Positions 42,739 through 52,613 of a DNA stretch of 64,000 nt are shown in pieces. The notes below the pieces were generated by a model that was not told the DNA's origin, did no database searches, and saw only the letters and a program-made list of their open reading frames with translations. The position numbers were made by a program, and so were the translations under genes. Origin of the DNA: JADGOV01 sp963814355 (GTDB lineage Bacteria; Actinomycetota; Actinomycetes; JADGOV01); contig CAWFCZ010000018.1 in NCBI GenBank assembly GCA_963814355.1, positions 930,001 through 994,000 on the forward strand, in the 5' to 3' direction. The stretch's first letter is position 1, and every line of letters starts with the position of its first letter.

Positions 42739-43157
42739 TACGCCTCACCCACTTCGCGCCGGACGAACCGGCACTTCATCGGTAGCTTGTGCATCGCCCG
42801 CCGCATGGCCTCCTGGGCCACCGGCTCCGGCACGCCGGACAACTCGAAGAGCACCCGACCCGGCTTGACATTCGCAACCCACCATTCCGGGGAGCCCTTA
42901 CCGGAGCCCATCCGGGTTTCGGCCGGCTTCTTGGTGATCGGACGGTCGGGGAAGATGTTGATCCAGACCTTGCCGCCGCGGCGGATGTGTCGGGTCATCG
43001 CGATCCGCGCGGACTCGATCTGCCGGTTGGTGACGTAGGAGGACTCCATCGCCTGGATGCCGTACTCGCCGAAGGACACCCGGGTGCCCCCCTTCGCCAT
43101 GCCGGAGCGGTTCGGATGGTGCTGCTTACGATGCTTGACCCTGCGCGGAATCAACAT
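42738..43157 (-). CDS. rplP: 50S ribosomal protein L16
   Basis: The 139-residue protein begins MLIPRRVKHRKQHHPNRSGM and contains GGKVWINIFPDRPITKKPAE and MGSGKGSPEWWVANVKPGRV, fully typical of L16 near the A-site tRNA. Confidence 0.98.
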   Translation of the reverse strand: MLIPRRVKHRKQHHPNRSGMAKGGTRVSFGEYGIQAMESSYVTNRQIESARIAMTRHIRRGGKVWINIFPDRPITKKPAETRMGSGKGSPEWWVANVKPGRVLFELSGVPEPVAQEAMRRAMHKLPMKCRFVRREVGEA

Positions 43158-43159
43158 GA

Positions 43160-44113
43160 CTAGGCTTCCTCCCCCGCGGCCGCGTTGCCACCGAGGTCGG
43201 CAGCCGGTGCGCTGTCCGAGGTCGGCGAGGCGTCCGAGACCCCAGCTTCGGCCGGCACAGCTTCGGCCGGCAACGCCTGGGCCGGCGGAGCCTCGACGGG
43301 CGGTGCCGGGGCGGTGCCGACCTCGAGGACCGGATCGCTTGCCGGCACCGGCGGCGCCACGCCGTCGCGGGTGCCGCCCCGGTCCGGACGGTCGGCCGGG
43401 CGGTCCCGCCGCGGGCGAGCCGGACGGGCGCGACCCGGGCGCAATGCCTGGGCGGCCTCGCGCTCGGCCAGGCTTTGCACGATGTCGCCCTTGTAGATCC
43501 ACACCTTGACGCCGATCCGCCCGAAGGTCGTCTTGGCCTCGTACATGCCGTAGTCGATGTTGGCCCGCAGCGTGTGCAGCGGCACCCGCCCTTCGCGGTA
43601 GAACTCCGAACGGCTCATTTCGGCGCCTCCGAGGCGACCGGAACACTGCACCCGGATGCCCTTGGCGCCGCCCTTCATCGCCGACTGCATGGCCTTGCGC
43701 ATAGCGCGCCGGAAGCTGACCCGGCTGGAGAGCTGCTCGGCCACACCTTGGGCCACCAACTGGGCGTCGATCTCCGGGCTCTTGACCTCGAGGATGTTCA
43801 GCTGCACCTGCTTCTTGGTCAGCTTCTCCAGGTCGCCGCGAATTCGGTCGGCCTCGGCCCCCTTGCGGCCGATGACGATTCCCGGCCGGGCGGTGTGGAT
43901 GTCCACCCGTACCCGGTCCCGGGTGCGCTCGATGTCGACCCGGCTGATGCCGGCCCGTTCCATCCCCTTGCCCATCAGGCGGCGGATGGCGACGTCTTCG
44001 GCGACGTAGTCCCTATAGCGCTGCCCGGCAGTGGTGCTGCCGGCGTACCAACGGGACTTCCACTCGGTGGTGATCCCAAGGCGGAAGCCGTGCGGATTGA
44101 CCTTCTGGCCCAC
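43160..44113 (-). CDS. rpsC: 30S ribosomal protein S3 with long C-terminal tail
   Basis: The 317-residue protein begins MGQKVNPHGFRLGITTEWKS. It has a KH domain with GIVIGRKGAEADRIRGDLEK and a C-terminal domain ending GRIGVKVWIYKGDIVQ. After about residue 215 comes a 100-residue Pro/Ala/Glu-rich tail (for example EAPPAQALPAEAVPAEAGVS). S3 helps form the mRNA entry site. The tail is longer than in most actinobacteria I know. Confidence 0.97.
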   Translation of the reverse strand: MGQKVNPHGFRLGITTEWKSRWYAGSTTAGQRYRDYVAEDVAIRRLMGKGMERAGISRVDIERTRDRVRVDIHTARPGIVIGRKGAEADRIRGDLEKLTKKQVQLNILEVKSPEIDAQLVAQGVAEQLSSRVSFRRAMRKAMQSAMKGGAKGIRVQCSGRLGGAEMSRSEFYREGRVPLHTLRANIDYGMYEAKTTFGRIGVKVWIYKGDIVQSLAEREAAQALRPGRARPARPRRDRPADRPDRGGTRDGVAPPVPASDPVLEVGTAPAPPVEAPPAQALPAEAVPAEAGVSDASPTSDSAPAADLGGNAAAGEEA

Positions 44114-44529
44114 TAGCCAGCCCTCCTGGTGCTCGTTGTCCGCCTCGCCCGAGTGGGGGCGACCTCGCCGGGGCGAGACTCCACGACCACGGTGATGTGG
44201 CTGGTGCGCTTGCGGATGCGGTAGGCCCGGCCCTGCGCCCGCGGCCGGAACCGCTTCATGGTCGGACCTTCATCGACGTAGGCCGCGGCCACGAAGAGTG
44301 TCCGCGGGTCGAGTGAGTTGTTGTGTTCGGCGTTAGCGATCGCGCTGGCCAGGGTCTTGGCCACCGGCTCCGTCGCCGCCTGCGCGCCCAGGCGCAGCGT
44401 GGCCAGGGCATGCTCGGCGGGCAGGCCACGGATCATGTCGACCACCCGCCGCGCCTTGCGCGGCGCGACGTGCACGTGCCGGGCCGTCGCCTGGGCGCCG
44501 GCGAAGTCCTCGGCGAGGCGGCTAACCAC
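44113..44529 (-). CDS. rplV: 50S ribosomal protein L22
   Basis: The 138-residue protein has the L22 core ATARHVHVAPRKARRVVDMI and the long exit-tunnel hairpin GPTMKRFRPRAQGRAYRIRK. Macrolide-resistance changes map to this hairpin in other bacteria; nothing odd is visible. It overlaps rpsS by eight bases and rpsC by one. Confidence 0.97.
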   Translation of the reverse strand: MVSRLAEDFAGAQATARHVHVAPRKARRVVDMIRGLPAEHALATLRLGAQAATEPVAKTLASAIANAEHNNSLDPRTLFVAAAYVDEGPTMKRFRPRAQGRAYRIRKRTSHITVVVESRPGEVAPTRARRTTSTRRAG

Positions 44530-44803
44530 GGCGTGACCTCCGCTCGTCCTTGACGTGACCCCGGAAGGTCCGGGTCAGCGCAAATTCGCCGAGCTTGTGA
44601 CCGACCATCGCCTCGGTGACGAACACCGGCACATGCTTGCGGCCGTCGTGCACGGCGATGGTGTGGCCCAGCATGGACGGCACGATCATCGAGCGTCGCG
44701 ACCAGGTCTTGATGACGTTCTTGGTGCCCCGCTCGTTCTGGACGTCCACCTTCTTCTGCAGGTGGCCATCGACGAAGGGACCCTTCTTGAGACTTCTCGG
44801 CAT
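44522..44803 (-). CDS. rpsS: 30S ribosomal protein S19
   Basis: The 93-residue protein is MPRSLKKGPFVDGHLQKKVD at the start, then SRRSMIVPSMLGHTIAVHDG and VGHKLGEFALTRTFRGHVKD, fully typical. S19 forms a complex with S13 in the head of the 30S subunit. Confidence 0.98.
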   Translation of the reverse strand: MPRSLKKGPFVDGHLQKKVDVQNERGTKNVIKTWSRRSMIVPSMLGHTIAVHDGRKHVPVFVTEAMVGHKLGEFALTRTFRGHVKDERRSRRG

Positions 44804-44817
44804 GGGATCTACGGCTC

Positions 44818-45651
44818 CTAGCGCTTCCGACCGGTCTTGCGCCGACGGACGATGAGACGGTCGCTGTCCTTGCGGGTACGGGTACGGCCTTCCGGCTGGC
44901 CCCACGGACTGACCGGGTGGCGGCCGCCGGAGGTCTTGCCCTCACCACCACCGAGGGGATGGTCCACCGGGTTCATGGCGACCCCACGGACGGTCGGGCG
45001 CCTGCCCTTCCACCGCATCCGGCCGGCCTTGCCCCAGTTGATGGTCGCCTGCTCGGCGTTGCCGACCTCCCCGACGGTCGCCCGGCAGCGGATGTCGACC
45101 ATGCGCACCTCGCCGGAGGGCATCCGCAGCGAGGCGTAGCTGCCTTCCTTGGCGATGAGCTGGACGCTGGCACCGGCCGACCGGGCGATCTTCGCGGCAC
45201 CGCCGGGGCGTAGTTCGACGGCGTGCACCACGGTGCCGACCGGGATGTTGCGCAGCGGCAGGTTGTTGCCCGGCTTGATGTCGGCCCCCGGCCCGTTCTC
45301 GATCCGGTCGCCCTGACGCAACCTGGCCGGGGCGAGGATGTAGCGCTTCTCACCGTCGGCGTAGTGCAGCAACGCGATCCGGGCGGTCCGGTTGGGGTCG
45401 TACTCGATGTGCGCGACCTTCGCCGGTACCCCGTCCTTGTCGTGCCGGCGGAAGTCGATGAGCCGGTACGCCCGCTTGTGGCCACCGCCCTGGTGCCGAA
45501 CGGTGATCCGGCCGGAGGCATTGCGCCCGCCCTTGGAGTGCACCGGGCGCACCAGGGACTTCTCCGGCTCGGAGCGGGTGACCTCGACGAAGTCAGCCAC
45601 CGAGGAGCCGCGACGCCCCGGCGTCGTTGGCTTGTACCTGCGGATGCCCAT
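44818..45651 (-). CDS. rplB: 50S ribosomal protein L2
   Basis: The 277-residue protein begins MGIRRYKPTTPGRRGSSVAD and includes the peptidyl-transferase-associated GVAMNPVDHPLGGGEGKTSG and the basic end RRRKTGRKR. L2 is needed for subunit association and peptidyl transfer. Confidence 0.98.
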   Translation of the reverse strand: MGIRRYKPTTPGRRGSSVADFVEVTRSEPEKSLVRPVHSKGGRNASGRITVRHQGGGHKRAYRLIDFRRHDKDGVPAKVAHIEYDPNRTARIALLHYADGEKRYILAPARLRQGDRIENGPGADIKPGNNLPLRNIPVGTVVHAVELRPGGAAKIARSAGASVQLIAKEGSYASLRMPSGEVRMVDIRCRATVGEVGNAEQATINWGKAGRMRWKGRRPTVRGVAMNPVDHPLGGGEGKTSGGRHPVSPWGQPEGRTRTRKDSDRLIVRRRKTGRKR

Positions 45652-45694
45652 GTATCCGGCTCGCTTCCAATCCCTGTGGTGTACGGCGCCCCGG

Positions 45695-45991
45695 TCAGGT
45701 GACCGGGCCGCCGAAGATCTCGATCCGGTCACCCTCGGCGAGGCTGACGATGGCGCGCTTGGTGTCCTTGCGACGCCCGAATCCGGTCCGGGAACGCTTG
45801 CGCTTCCCCGGGCGGTTGGCCGTGTTGACCCCGACCACCTTGACCCCGAAGACCTCCTCGACGGCGATCCGGATCTGCGTCTTGTTCGCGTCCGGTCGGA
45901 CCAGGAAGGTGTACTTGTTCTCGTCCAGCAGGCCGTAGCTCTTCTCCGAGATGACCGGATAGAGCAGCACGTCACGCGGGTCGGTGTTCAC
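45695..45991 (-). CDS. rplW: 50S ribosomal protein L23
   Basis: The 98-residue protein has DPRDVLLYPVISEKSYGLLD, YTFLVRPDANKTQIRIAVEE and the loop GKRKRSRTGFGRRKDTKRAI. L23 is the docking site for trigger factor and SRP at the tunnel exit. The ATG overlaps the rplD stop by four bases. Confidence 0.97.
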   Translation of the reverse strand: MNTDPRDVLLYPVISEKSYGLLDENKYTFLVRPDANKTQIRIAVEEVFGVKVVGVNTANRPGKRKRSRTGFGRRKDTKRAIVSLAEGDRIEIFGGPVT

Positions 45992-46992
45992 GACTGGTCC
46001 CGATCGATGTCCTGTGCTGACGGCACGTCGGCGCCCTCGGTCTCATACGCGGTCTCGGCGAGCAGGTTGGGATCGGTGCCGGCCGCGACTTCGGTGACCG
46101 CTTCGGCATCCGACAGGCCCTCGCCGGCCGGGCGCGTGGAGCCGGCCTCCGTCGCCGGCTCACCCGCCAAACCGGCCGGCTCGCCGGGCCCGGACTCCGA
46201 TCCACCGTCGGTCACGGTGTCGCTCACGCCGGCCTCCTGTGGTGTCGAGGTGCGGGATGGTTCGCTCGGCTCGGCGGCGTCCGTCGCTCCCGGTGCCAGC
46301 GTGGACACGGCGTCGGCGAGCTGGTCGATCTCCGAGCTCCGCTCCGCCGCCCGGGCGCCCTTGCCGCGTACCGGGCCGGCCACGAAGGCCGCCAGCGCGC
46401 CCTCGGTGAACACCACGTCGTCGCTGACCAGGACGTCGTAGGTGTTGAGCTGGTCGGCGCGAAGCAGATGGACGGACGCCACGTTGCGCAGGCTCTTCCA
46501 GGTCACCTCGTCCGACCGCTCGATCACCACCAGGACGTGCCGGCGGGTGGTGATCGCGGCCAACGCCCGGACGGCGGTCTTGGTCGACGGCGTGTCGCCC
46601 TCCACCAGGCCGGCGACGACGTGTATCCGCCCGTCACGGGCCCGGTCCGACAGCGCCCCGCGCAGCGCGGCGGCCTTCATCTTCTTTGGAGTCCGCTGGG
46701 CGTAGTCGCGCGGTTGTGGACCGTGCACGACACCGCCGCCGGCGAACTGCGGCGCCCGGATCGAGCCCTGCCGAGCCCGGCCGGTGCCCTTCTGCCGGTA
46801 CGGCTTGCGACCCCCGCCGGAGACCTCGCCGCGGGTCTTGGTGGCGTGCGTACCCTGCCGGGCAGCGGCGAGCTGGGCCACCACCACCTGGTGCATCAGC
46901 GCCGTCTTGACCTCGGCGTCGAAGATGTCATCGGGCAGGTCGACGGTCCGGGCCAGGTCGCCAACCGTTGACTGGACGTTGACCGTGCTCAC
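45988..46992 (-). CDS. rplD: 50S ribosomal protein L4 with about 120-residue C-terminal tail
   Basis: The L4 fold spans residues 1-215 (GTHATKTRGEVSGGGRKPYR, KGTGRARQGSIRAPQFAGGG, NTYDVLVSDDVVFTEGALAA). Family members are usually 200-220 residues, but this one continues to 334 with an acidic Ser/Thr/Glu/Pro-rich tail (for example EPSEPSRTSTPQEAGVSDTV). The tail keeps the frame and codon use of the gene. It overlaps rplC by four bases. Confidence 0.96.
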   Translation of the reverse strand: MSTVNVQSTVGDLARTVDLPDDIFDAEVKTALMHQVVVAQLAAARQGTHATKTRGEVSGGGRKPYRQKGTGRARQGSIRAPQFAGGGVVHGPQPRDYAQRTPKKMKAAALRGALSDRARDGRIHVVAGLVEGDTPSTKTAVRALAAITTRRHVLVVIERSDEVTWKSLRNVASVHLLRADQLNTYDVLVSDDVVFTEGALAAFVAGPVRGKGARAAERSSEIDQLADAVSTLAPGATDAAEPSEPSRTSTPQEAGVSDTVTDGGSESGPGEPAGLAGEPATEAGSTRPAGEGLSDAEAVTEVAAGTDPNLLAETAYETEGADVPSAQDIDRDQS

Positions 46993-47654
46993 TGCCGGGC
47001 CCCCTTGCGCAACGGCACCTTGACGGCGGTGCGGACCAGGATCAGGCCACCGATCGGTCCGGGTACCGCGCCCTTGATCAGCAGCAGGCCCTTCTCGGCA
47101 TCCACCGCGTGCACGGTGAGGTTCAGCGTGGTGGTCCGGACGTGGCCCAGGTGGCCGGCCATCTTCGTGCCCCGGAACACCCGGGACGGGGTCGCGCAGG
47201 CCCCGATCGAGCCGGGCGAGCGATGCTTGCGCTCCACGCCGTGACCGGCGCCGAGACCGGCGAAGTTGTGCCGCTTCATGCCCCCGGCGAAGCCCTTGCC
47301 CTTGCTGGTGCCGACCACGTCGACCAGCTCACCGGCGGAGAAGGCCGCCGCGGTGATCTCCTGGCCCAAGGTGTAGTCGGCGGCGTCGGAGGTGCGCACC
47401 TCCACGATGTGCCGCCGCGGCGGCACCCCGGCGCGCCGGAAGTGGCCGGCCAGCGGCCTGGTCACCTTGCGCGGGTCGATCGAGCCGTAGCCGAGCTGCA
47501 CCGCGGAATATCCCTCGGCGGCCGGGGTCCGGATCGAGGTGACGACGCACGGCCCGGCCTTGATGACGGTTACCGGTACAACCCGGTTCGCCTCGTCGAA
47601 GACCTGGGTCATACCGAGCTTCTCGCCCAGCACTCCAGTGATCTTGCGTTCCAT
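46989..47654 (-). CDS. rplC: 50S ribosomal protein L3
   Basis: The 221-residue protein has ITGVLGEKLGMTQVFDEANR at the start and the loop GHGVERKHRSPGSIGACATP with KMAGHLGHVRTTTLNLTVHA near the peptidyl-transferase centre. The length is typical. It lies between rpsJ and rplD. Confidence 0.98.
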   Translation of the reverse strand: MERKITGVLGEKLGMTQVFDEANRVVPVTVIKAGPCVVTSIRTPAAEGYSAVQLGYGSIDPRKVTRPLAGHFRRAGVPPRRHIVEVRTSDAADYTLGQEITAAAFSAGELVDVVGTSKGKGFAGGMKRHNFAGLGAGHGVERKHRSPGSIGACATPSRVFRGTKMAGHLGHVRTTTLNLTVHAVDAEKGLLLIKGAVPGPIGGLILVRTAVKVPLRKGARQ

Positions 47655-47677
47655 CGGTAGCTGTCCCTGTCGCTGGT

Positions 47678-47986
47678 CTAGAGCTTGATTTCGATGTCGA
47701 CGCCAGCCGGGAGGTCCAGGCGCATCAGCGAGTCGACGGTCTTCGGGGTCGGGTCGAGGATGTCGATCAGCCGCTTGTGCGTCCGCATCTCGAAGTGCTC
47801 GCGCGAGTCCTTGTACTTGTGCGGCGAGCGGATGACGCAGTAGATGTTCTTCTCCGTCGGCAGCGGCACCGGGCCGGCCACCTGCGCTCCGGTACGGGTC
47901 ACGGTCTCGACGATCTTGCGCGCCGAGGAGTCGATCACCTCATGGTCGTACGCCTTGAGCCGGATGCGGATCTTCTGTGCCGCCAT
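47678..47986 (-). CDS. rpsJ: 30S ribosomal protein S10
   Basis: The 102-residue protein, MAAQKIRIRLKAYDHEVIDS at the start and PTKTVDSLMRLDLPAGVDIE-like end, is canonical S10 (NusE). It heads the S10 operon, 95 bases downstream of tuf and beyond a strong hairpin. Confidence 0.97.
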   Translation of the reverse strand: MAAQKIRIRLKAYDHEVIDSSARKIVETVTRTGAQVAGPVPLPTEKNIYCVIRSPHKYKDSREHFEMRTHKRLIDILDPTPKTVDSLMRLDLPAGVDIEIKL

Positions 47987-48041
47987 CGCCTGCGCTTCTC
48001 TCGTTCCTGGGTTGTGAGCTGGACTACTGGGGCTCCGGCGC

Positions 48042-48074
48042 GGCGGCGACCAGGCAGGGTGCCCGGCCGCCGCC
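48042..48074 (-). terminator. Strong hairpin after tuf (terminator or attenuator)
   Basis: A 15-base stem with a three-base loop begins about eight bases after the tuf stop. The two arms (48042-48056 and 48060-48074) pair throughout with only two G-U wobbles. No U-run follows, as is common for GC-rich actinobacterial terminators. It would separate the rpsL-tuf transcript from the S10 operon. Confidence 0.7.
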
Positions 48075-48081
48075 CCCCGGC

Positions 48082-49275
<1,194 letters not shown>

Positions 49276-49442
49276 CTGAGTGTCCTCCTCGGGACGGTAC
49301 GGGGTCGATCTGGTCTTTTCCGATCCGCTGGGCTGGCCTCGGTCGAGGCCGGCTCGCGGCGCTGCTCGCCATCAGCGCTCGTCGCGATGATCCAGGCCCG
49401 GCCGGCCACGCCCGGCGGGGGCTGGCGAGGCGTGGATCACCG

Positions 49443-51554
49443 CTACTCACCATGAGCCTTCGCAATGATCTCCTTGGCGACGTTCGGCGGGACTTCGGCG
49501 TAGGAGTCGAACTGCATGGAGTAGCTCGCCCGGCCCTGGGTCTTCGACCGCAGGTCGCCGACGTAGCCGAACATTTCCGCCAGGGGTACCAGGGCCTTGA
49601 TGATGCGCAGCCCGGCCCGCTCGTCCATGGCCTGCATCTGACCGCGCCGGCTGTTGATGTCGCCGATGACGTCGCCCATGTAGTCATCCGGAGTGGTGAC
49701 CTCGACCGCCATCATCGGTTCCATCAGGACCGGGTCCGCCCGGCGGGCGGCCTGCTTGAACGCCATCGAGCCGGCGATCTTGAAGGCCAGTTCGGAGGAG
49801 TCGACCTCGTGGTAGGAGCCGTCCCGCAAGGTCACTTTGACGTCGACCATGGGGTATCCGGCGAGTACGCCGAACTCCATGGCTTCCTGGCAGCCGGCGT
49901 CCACCGAGGGGATGTACTCCCGGGGGATCCGGCCACCGGTGACCTTGTTCTCGAACTCGTAGCCGCCGCCGCCGTCTGCGCCGGCTCCGGTCGGTGCCAA
50001 GTCGATGATCACCCGGGCGAACTGACCGGAACCACCGGTCTGCTTCTTGTGGGTGTAGTCCACTTTCTCCACCGTCTGGCGAACGGTCTCCCGGTAAGCC
50101 ACCTGGGGCCGTCCGACGTTGGCTTCGACCTTGAACTCGCGCTTCATCCGGTCGACCAGAACCTCGAGGTGCAGCTCGCCCATCCCGGCGATGATCGTCT
50201 GTCCGGTCTCCTCGTCGGTACGGACCTGGAAGGTCGGGTCCTCATCGGCCAGCCGCTGGATCGCCACGCCGAGCTTGTCCTGGTCCGCCTTGGTCTTCGG
50301 CTCGATGGCCACGAAGATCACCGGCGCCGGGAAGTTCATCGACTCCAGGATCACGGGCGCGCTGAGGGCACACAGGGTATCCCCGGTGGTGGTGTCCTTG
50401 AGGCCCTGCACGGCCGCGATCGAGCCCGCGCCGACCCCGCCGGGCAACTCCTCGCGGTGGTTGGCGTGCATCCGGTACACCTTGCCGATCCGTTCCTTGC
50501 GACCCTTGGTGCTGTTGATCACCTGCGTGCCCGGAGCGATCCGCCCGGAGTAGACCCGGATGTAGGTCAGCTTGCCCAGGTGCTGGTCACTCATGATCTT
50601 GAACGCCAGCGAGGCGAACGGCTCGTCGTCGTCGGCCTGGCGCTCGATCACCGCGTCGGCGTCCCGCACGTCGTGGCCCTGGATCGCCGGTATGTCCAGC
50701 GGGCTGGGCAGGAACTCCACCACGGCGTCGAGCAGGGGTTGGACGCCCTTGTTCTTGAACGCCGTACCGCACAGCACCGGCGCGACCTTGCCAGCGATCG
50801 TCGCCCGGCGGATGCCGGCCACCAATTGATCGTGGTCGGGCTCCTGGCCTTCGAGGTAGAGCTCCATGAGTTCGTCGTCGTTCTCGGAGATGGTCTCGAT
50901 CAGCCGGTCGCGCCACTCCTGCGCAGCCTCCCGGTGGTCGCCCGGAATCGAGACCACGTCGAAGGTGTCGCCCTTTCCCTCGGTCTGCCAGAGCAACGCA
51001 TTCATGTTGATCAGGTCGATGACGCCCTTGAAGTCGCTCTCGACTCCCCAGGGCAGTTGCAGGACGGCCGGTGTGGCATGCAGCCGGTTGACCATCATGT
51101 CCACCGTGCGGTGGAACTCGGCGCCGACCCGGTCCATCTTGTTGACAAAGCAGATCCGCGGCACGTTGTACCGGTCGGCCTGCCGCCAGACGGTCTCCGA
51201 CTGCGGCTCGACACCGGCGACCGCGTCGAAGACGGCCACCGCGCCGTCGAGCACCCGCAGCGATCGCTCCACCTCCACCGTGAAGTCGACGTGGCCCGGG
51301 GTGTCGATGATGTTGATGGTGTGGTTCTTCCAGGAACACGTCGTCGCGGCGGAGGTGATGGTGATGCCGCGCTCCTGCTCCTGGGGCATCCAGTCCATGG
51401 TGGCGGCGCCCTCGTGGACCTCGCCGATCTTGTAATTGATGCCGGTGTAGAAGAGAATCCGCTCGGTCGTGGTGGTCTTGCCCGCGTCGATATGGGCCAT
51501 GATCCCGATGTTGCGGGTCATCGCCAGCGAGATGCGTACGTCTGTTGAGGTCAT
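49443..51554 (-). CDS. fusA: Elongation factor G
   Basis: The 703-residue translocase GTPase begins MTSTDVRISLAMTRNIGIMA with P-loop AHIDAGKTTTTERILFYTG, DTPGHVDFTVEVERSLRVLD and NKMDRVGAEF. The domain III/V region includes MGELHLEVLVDRMKREF and a C-terminal ending FDSYAEVPPNVAKEIIAKAH. The ATG lies a few bases after rpsG. Confidence 0.98.
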   Translation of the reverse strand: MTSTDVRISLAMTRNIGIMAHIDAGKTTTTERILFYTGINYKIGEVHEGAATMDWMPQEQERGITITSAATTCSWKNHTINIIDTPGHVDFTVEVERSLRVLDGAVAVFDAVAGVEPQSETVWRQADRYNVPRICFVNKMDRVGAEFHRTVDMMVNRLHATPAVLQLPWGVESDFKGVIDLINMNALLWQTEGKGDTFDVVSIPGDHREAAQEWRDRLIETISENDDELMELYLEGQEPDHDQLVAGIRRATIAGKVAPVLCGTAFKNKGVQPLLDAVVEFLPSPLDIPAIQGHDVRDADAVIERQADDDEPFASLAFKIMSDQHLGKLTYIRVYSGRIAPGTQVINSTKGRKERIGKVYRMHANHREELPGGVGAGSIAAVQGLKDTTTGDTLCALSAPVILESMNFPAPVIFVAIEPKTKADQDKLGVAIQRLADEDPTFQVRTDEETGQTIIAGMGELHLEVLVDRMKREFKVEANVGRPQVAYRETVRQTVEKVDYTHKKQTGGSGQFARVIIDLAPTGAGADGGGGYEFENKVTGGRIPREYIPSVDAGCQEAMEFGVLAGYPMVDVKVTLRDGSYHEVDSSELAFKIAGSMAFKQAARRADPVLMEPMMAVEVTTPDDYMGDVIGDINSRRGQMQAMDERAGLRIIKALVPLAEMFGYVGDLRSKTQGRASYSMQFDSYAEVPPNVAKEIIAKAHGE

Positions 51555-51558
51555 GGGT

Positions 51559-52029
51559 TTACCAGCGGTAGTGGGCGAAGGCCTTGTTGGACTCCGCCAT
51601 CTTGTGGGTGTCCTCGCGCCGCTTGACACTCGCTCCGAGGCCGTTGCTGGCGTCGAGGAGCTCGTTCATGAGGCGCTCGGTCATGGTCTTTTCCCGACGC
51701 TGGCGGGAGTAACTCACCAACCAGCGCAGGGCGAGGGTCGTGCTGCGGGCCGGCTTGACCTCGACCGGCACCTGGTAGGTGGCGCCCCCGACCCGGCGGC
51801 TCTTGACCTCCAGCGTCGGTTTGACGTTGTCCAGGGCGCGCTTGAGCGTGATCACCGGGTCGGTGCCGGACTTGACCCGCGCGCCTTCCATGGCGCCGTA
51901 GACGATGCGCTGCGCCAGCGATCGCTTTCCACCGGTCAGGACCTTGTTGACCAGTGAGGTGACCAACGGCGAGGCGTACACCGGGTCGGCGACGACCGGG
52001 TGCTTGGGAGCGGGACCCTTGCGCGGCAT
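51559..52029 (-). CDS. rpsG: 30S ribosomal protein S7
   Basis: The 156-residue protein begins MPRKGPAPKHPVVADPVYAS and ends SNKAFAHYRW. GGKRSLAQRIVYGAMEGARV and GGATYQVPVEVKPARSTTLA are typical. S7 nucleates 30S head assembly and represses the str operon in other bacteria. It follows rpsL after three bases. Confidence 0.98.
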   Translation of the reverse strand: MPRKGPAPKHPVVADPVYASPLVTSLVNKVLTGGKRSLAQRIVYGAMEGARVKSGTDPVITLKRALDNVKPTLEVKSRRVGGATYQVPVEVKPARSTTLALRWLVSYSRQRREKTMTERLMNELLDASNGLGASVKRREDTHKMAESNKAFAHYRW

Positions 52030-52032
52030 GGG

Positions 52033-52407
52033 TTAGCTCTTCTCCTTCTTGGCGCCGTAGCGACTGCGGGCCTGCTTGCGGCCGCGGACGCCCTGGGTGT
52101 CCAGCGAGCCGCGAATGATCTTGTAGCGGACGCCGGGCAGGTCTTTCACCCGACCGCCGCGAACCAGCACGATGGAGTGCTCCTGCAGGTTGTGCCCGAC
52201 TCCGGGGATGTAGGCGGTGACCTCGATCTGGGACGTGAGGCGCACTCGGGCGACCTTGCGCAGCGCCGAGTTCGGCTTCTTCGGCGTCGTGGTGTAGACG
52301 CGTGTGCAGACGCCGCGACGCTGGGGGCTGCCCTTCAGCGCCGGCGTCTTGGTCTTGCCGACCTTGTCCTGCCGGCCCTTCCGGACCAACTGCTGGATGG
52401 TGGGCAC
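52033..52407 (-). CDS. rpsL: 30S ribosomal protein S12
   Basis: The 124-residue protein begins VPTIQQLVRKGRQDKVGKTK at GTG 52407 and has VYTTTPKKPNSALRKVARVR and GGRVKDLPGVRYKIIRGSLD. The two lysines associated with streptomycin resistance when changed (positions about 43 and 88) are wild type. It is the first gene of the str operon. Confidence 0.98.
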   Translation of the reverse strand: MPTIQQLVRKGRQDKVGKTKTPALKGSPQRRGVCTRVYTTTPKKPNSALRKVARVRLTSQIEVTAYIPGVGHNLQEHSIVLVRGGRVKDLPGVRYKIIRGSLDTQGVRGRKQARSRYGAKKEKS

Positions 52408-52580
52408 CGCGACTCCGTCTTCTTCTCTCGGCCAGTAGATGCTTCTCGGACCCGGCCGCAGGCGCCCGGAACTCCGACCCCCGCAGTCGGGCGTGTCGCG
52501 GCCGGCGCCTTGCCGCCGCGTAAACCGATCGACGGGGGTTAACCAGCCCGCGACCGCCTCACCCGAGGCGCGGGGCAGCG

Positions 52581-52596
52581 CCCGGGAATTCCCGGG
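52581..52596. promoter_or_regulatory. Perfect 16-base palindrome just downstream of the rpsL -10
   Basis: CCCGGGAATTCCCGGG is a perfect palindrome with no spacer, about 5-20 bases after the predicted transcription start of the rpsL operon. The place suits a repressor operator or a leader hairpin stem. Confidence 0.5.
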
Positions 52597-52607
52597 CACA
52601 AACAGCT

Positions 52608-52613
52608 ACCTTA
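52608..52613 (-). promoter_or_regulatory. Predicted -10 element of the rpsL-rpsG-fusA-tuf operon
   Basis: TAAGGT on the minus strand matches the TANNNT -10 pattern frequent at strong actinobacterial promoters. The -35 (TTTCGC-like, about 18-19 bases upstream) is weak. Transcription would begin near 52601, leaving a leader of about 190 bases. Confidence 0.5.
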
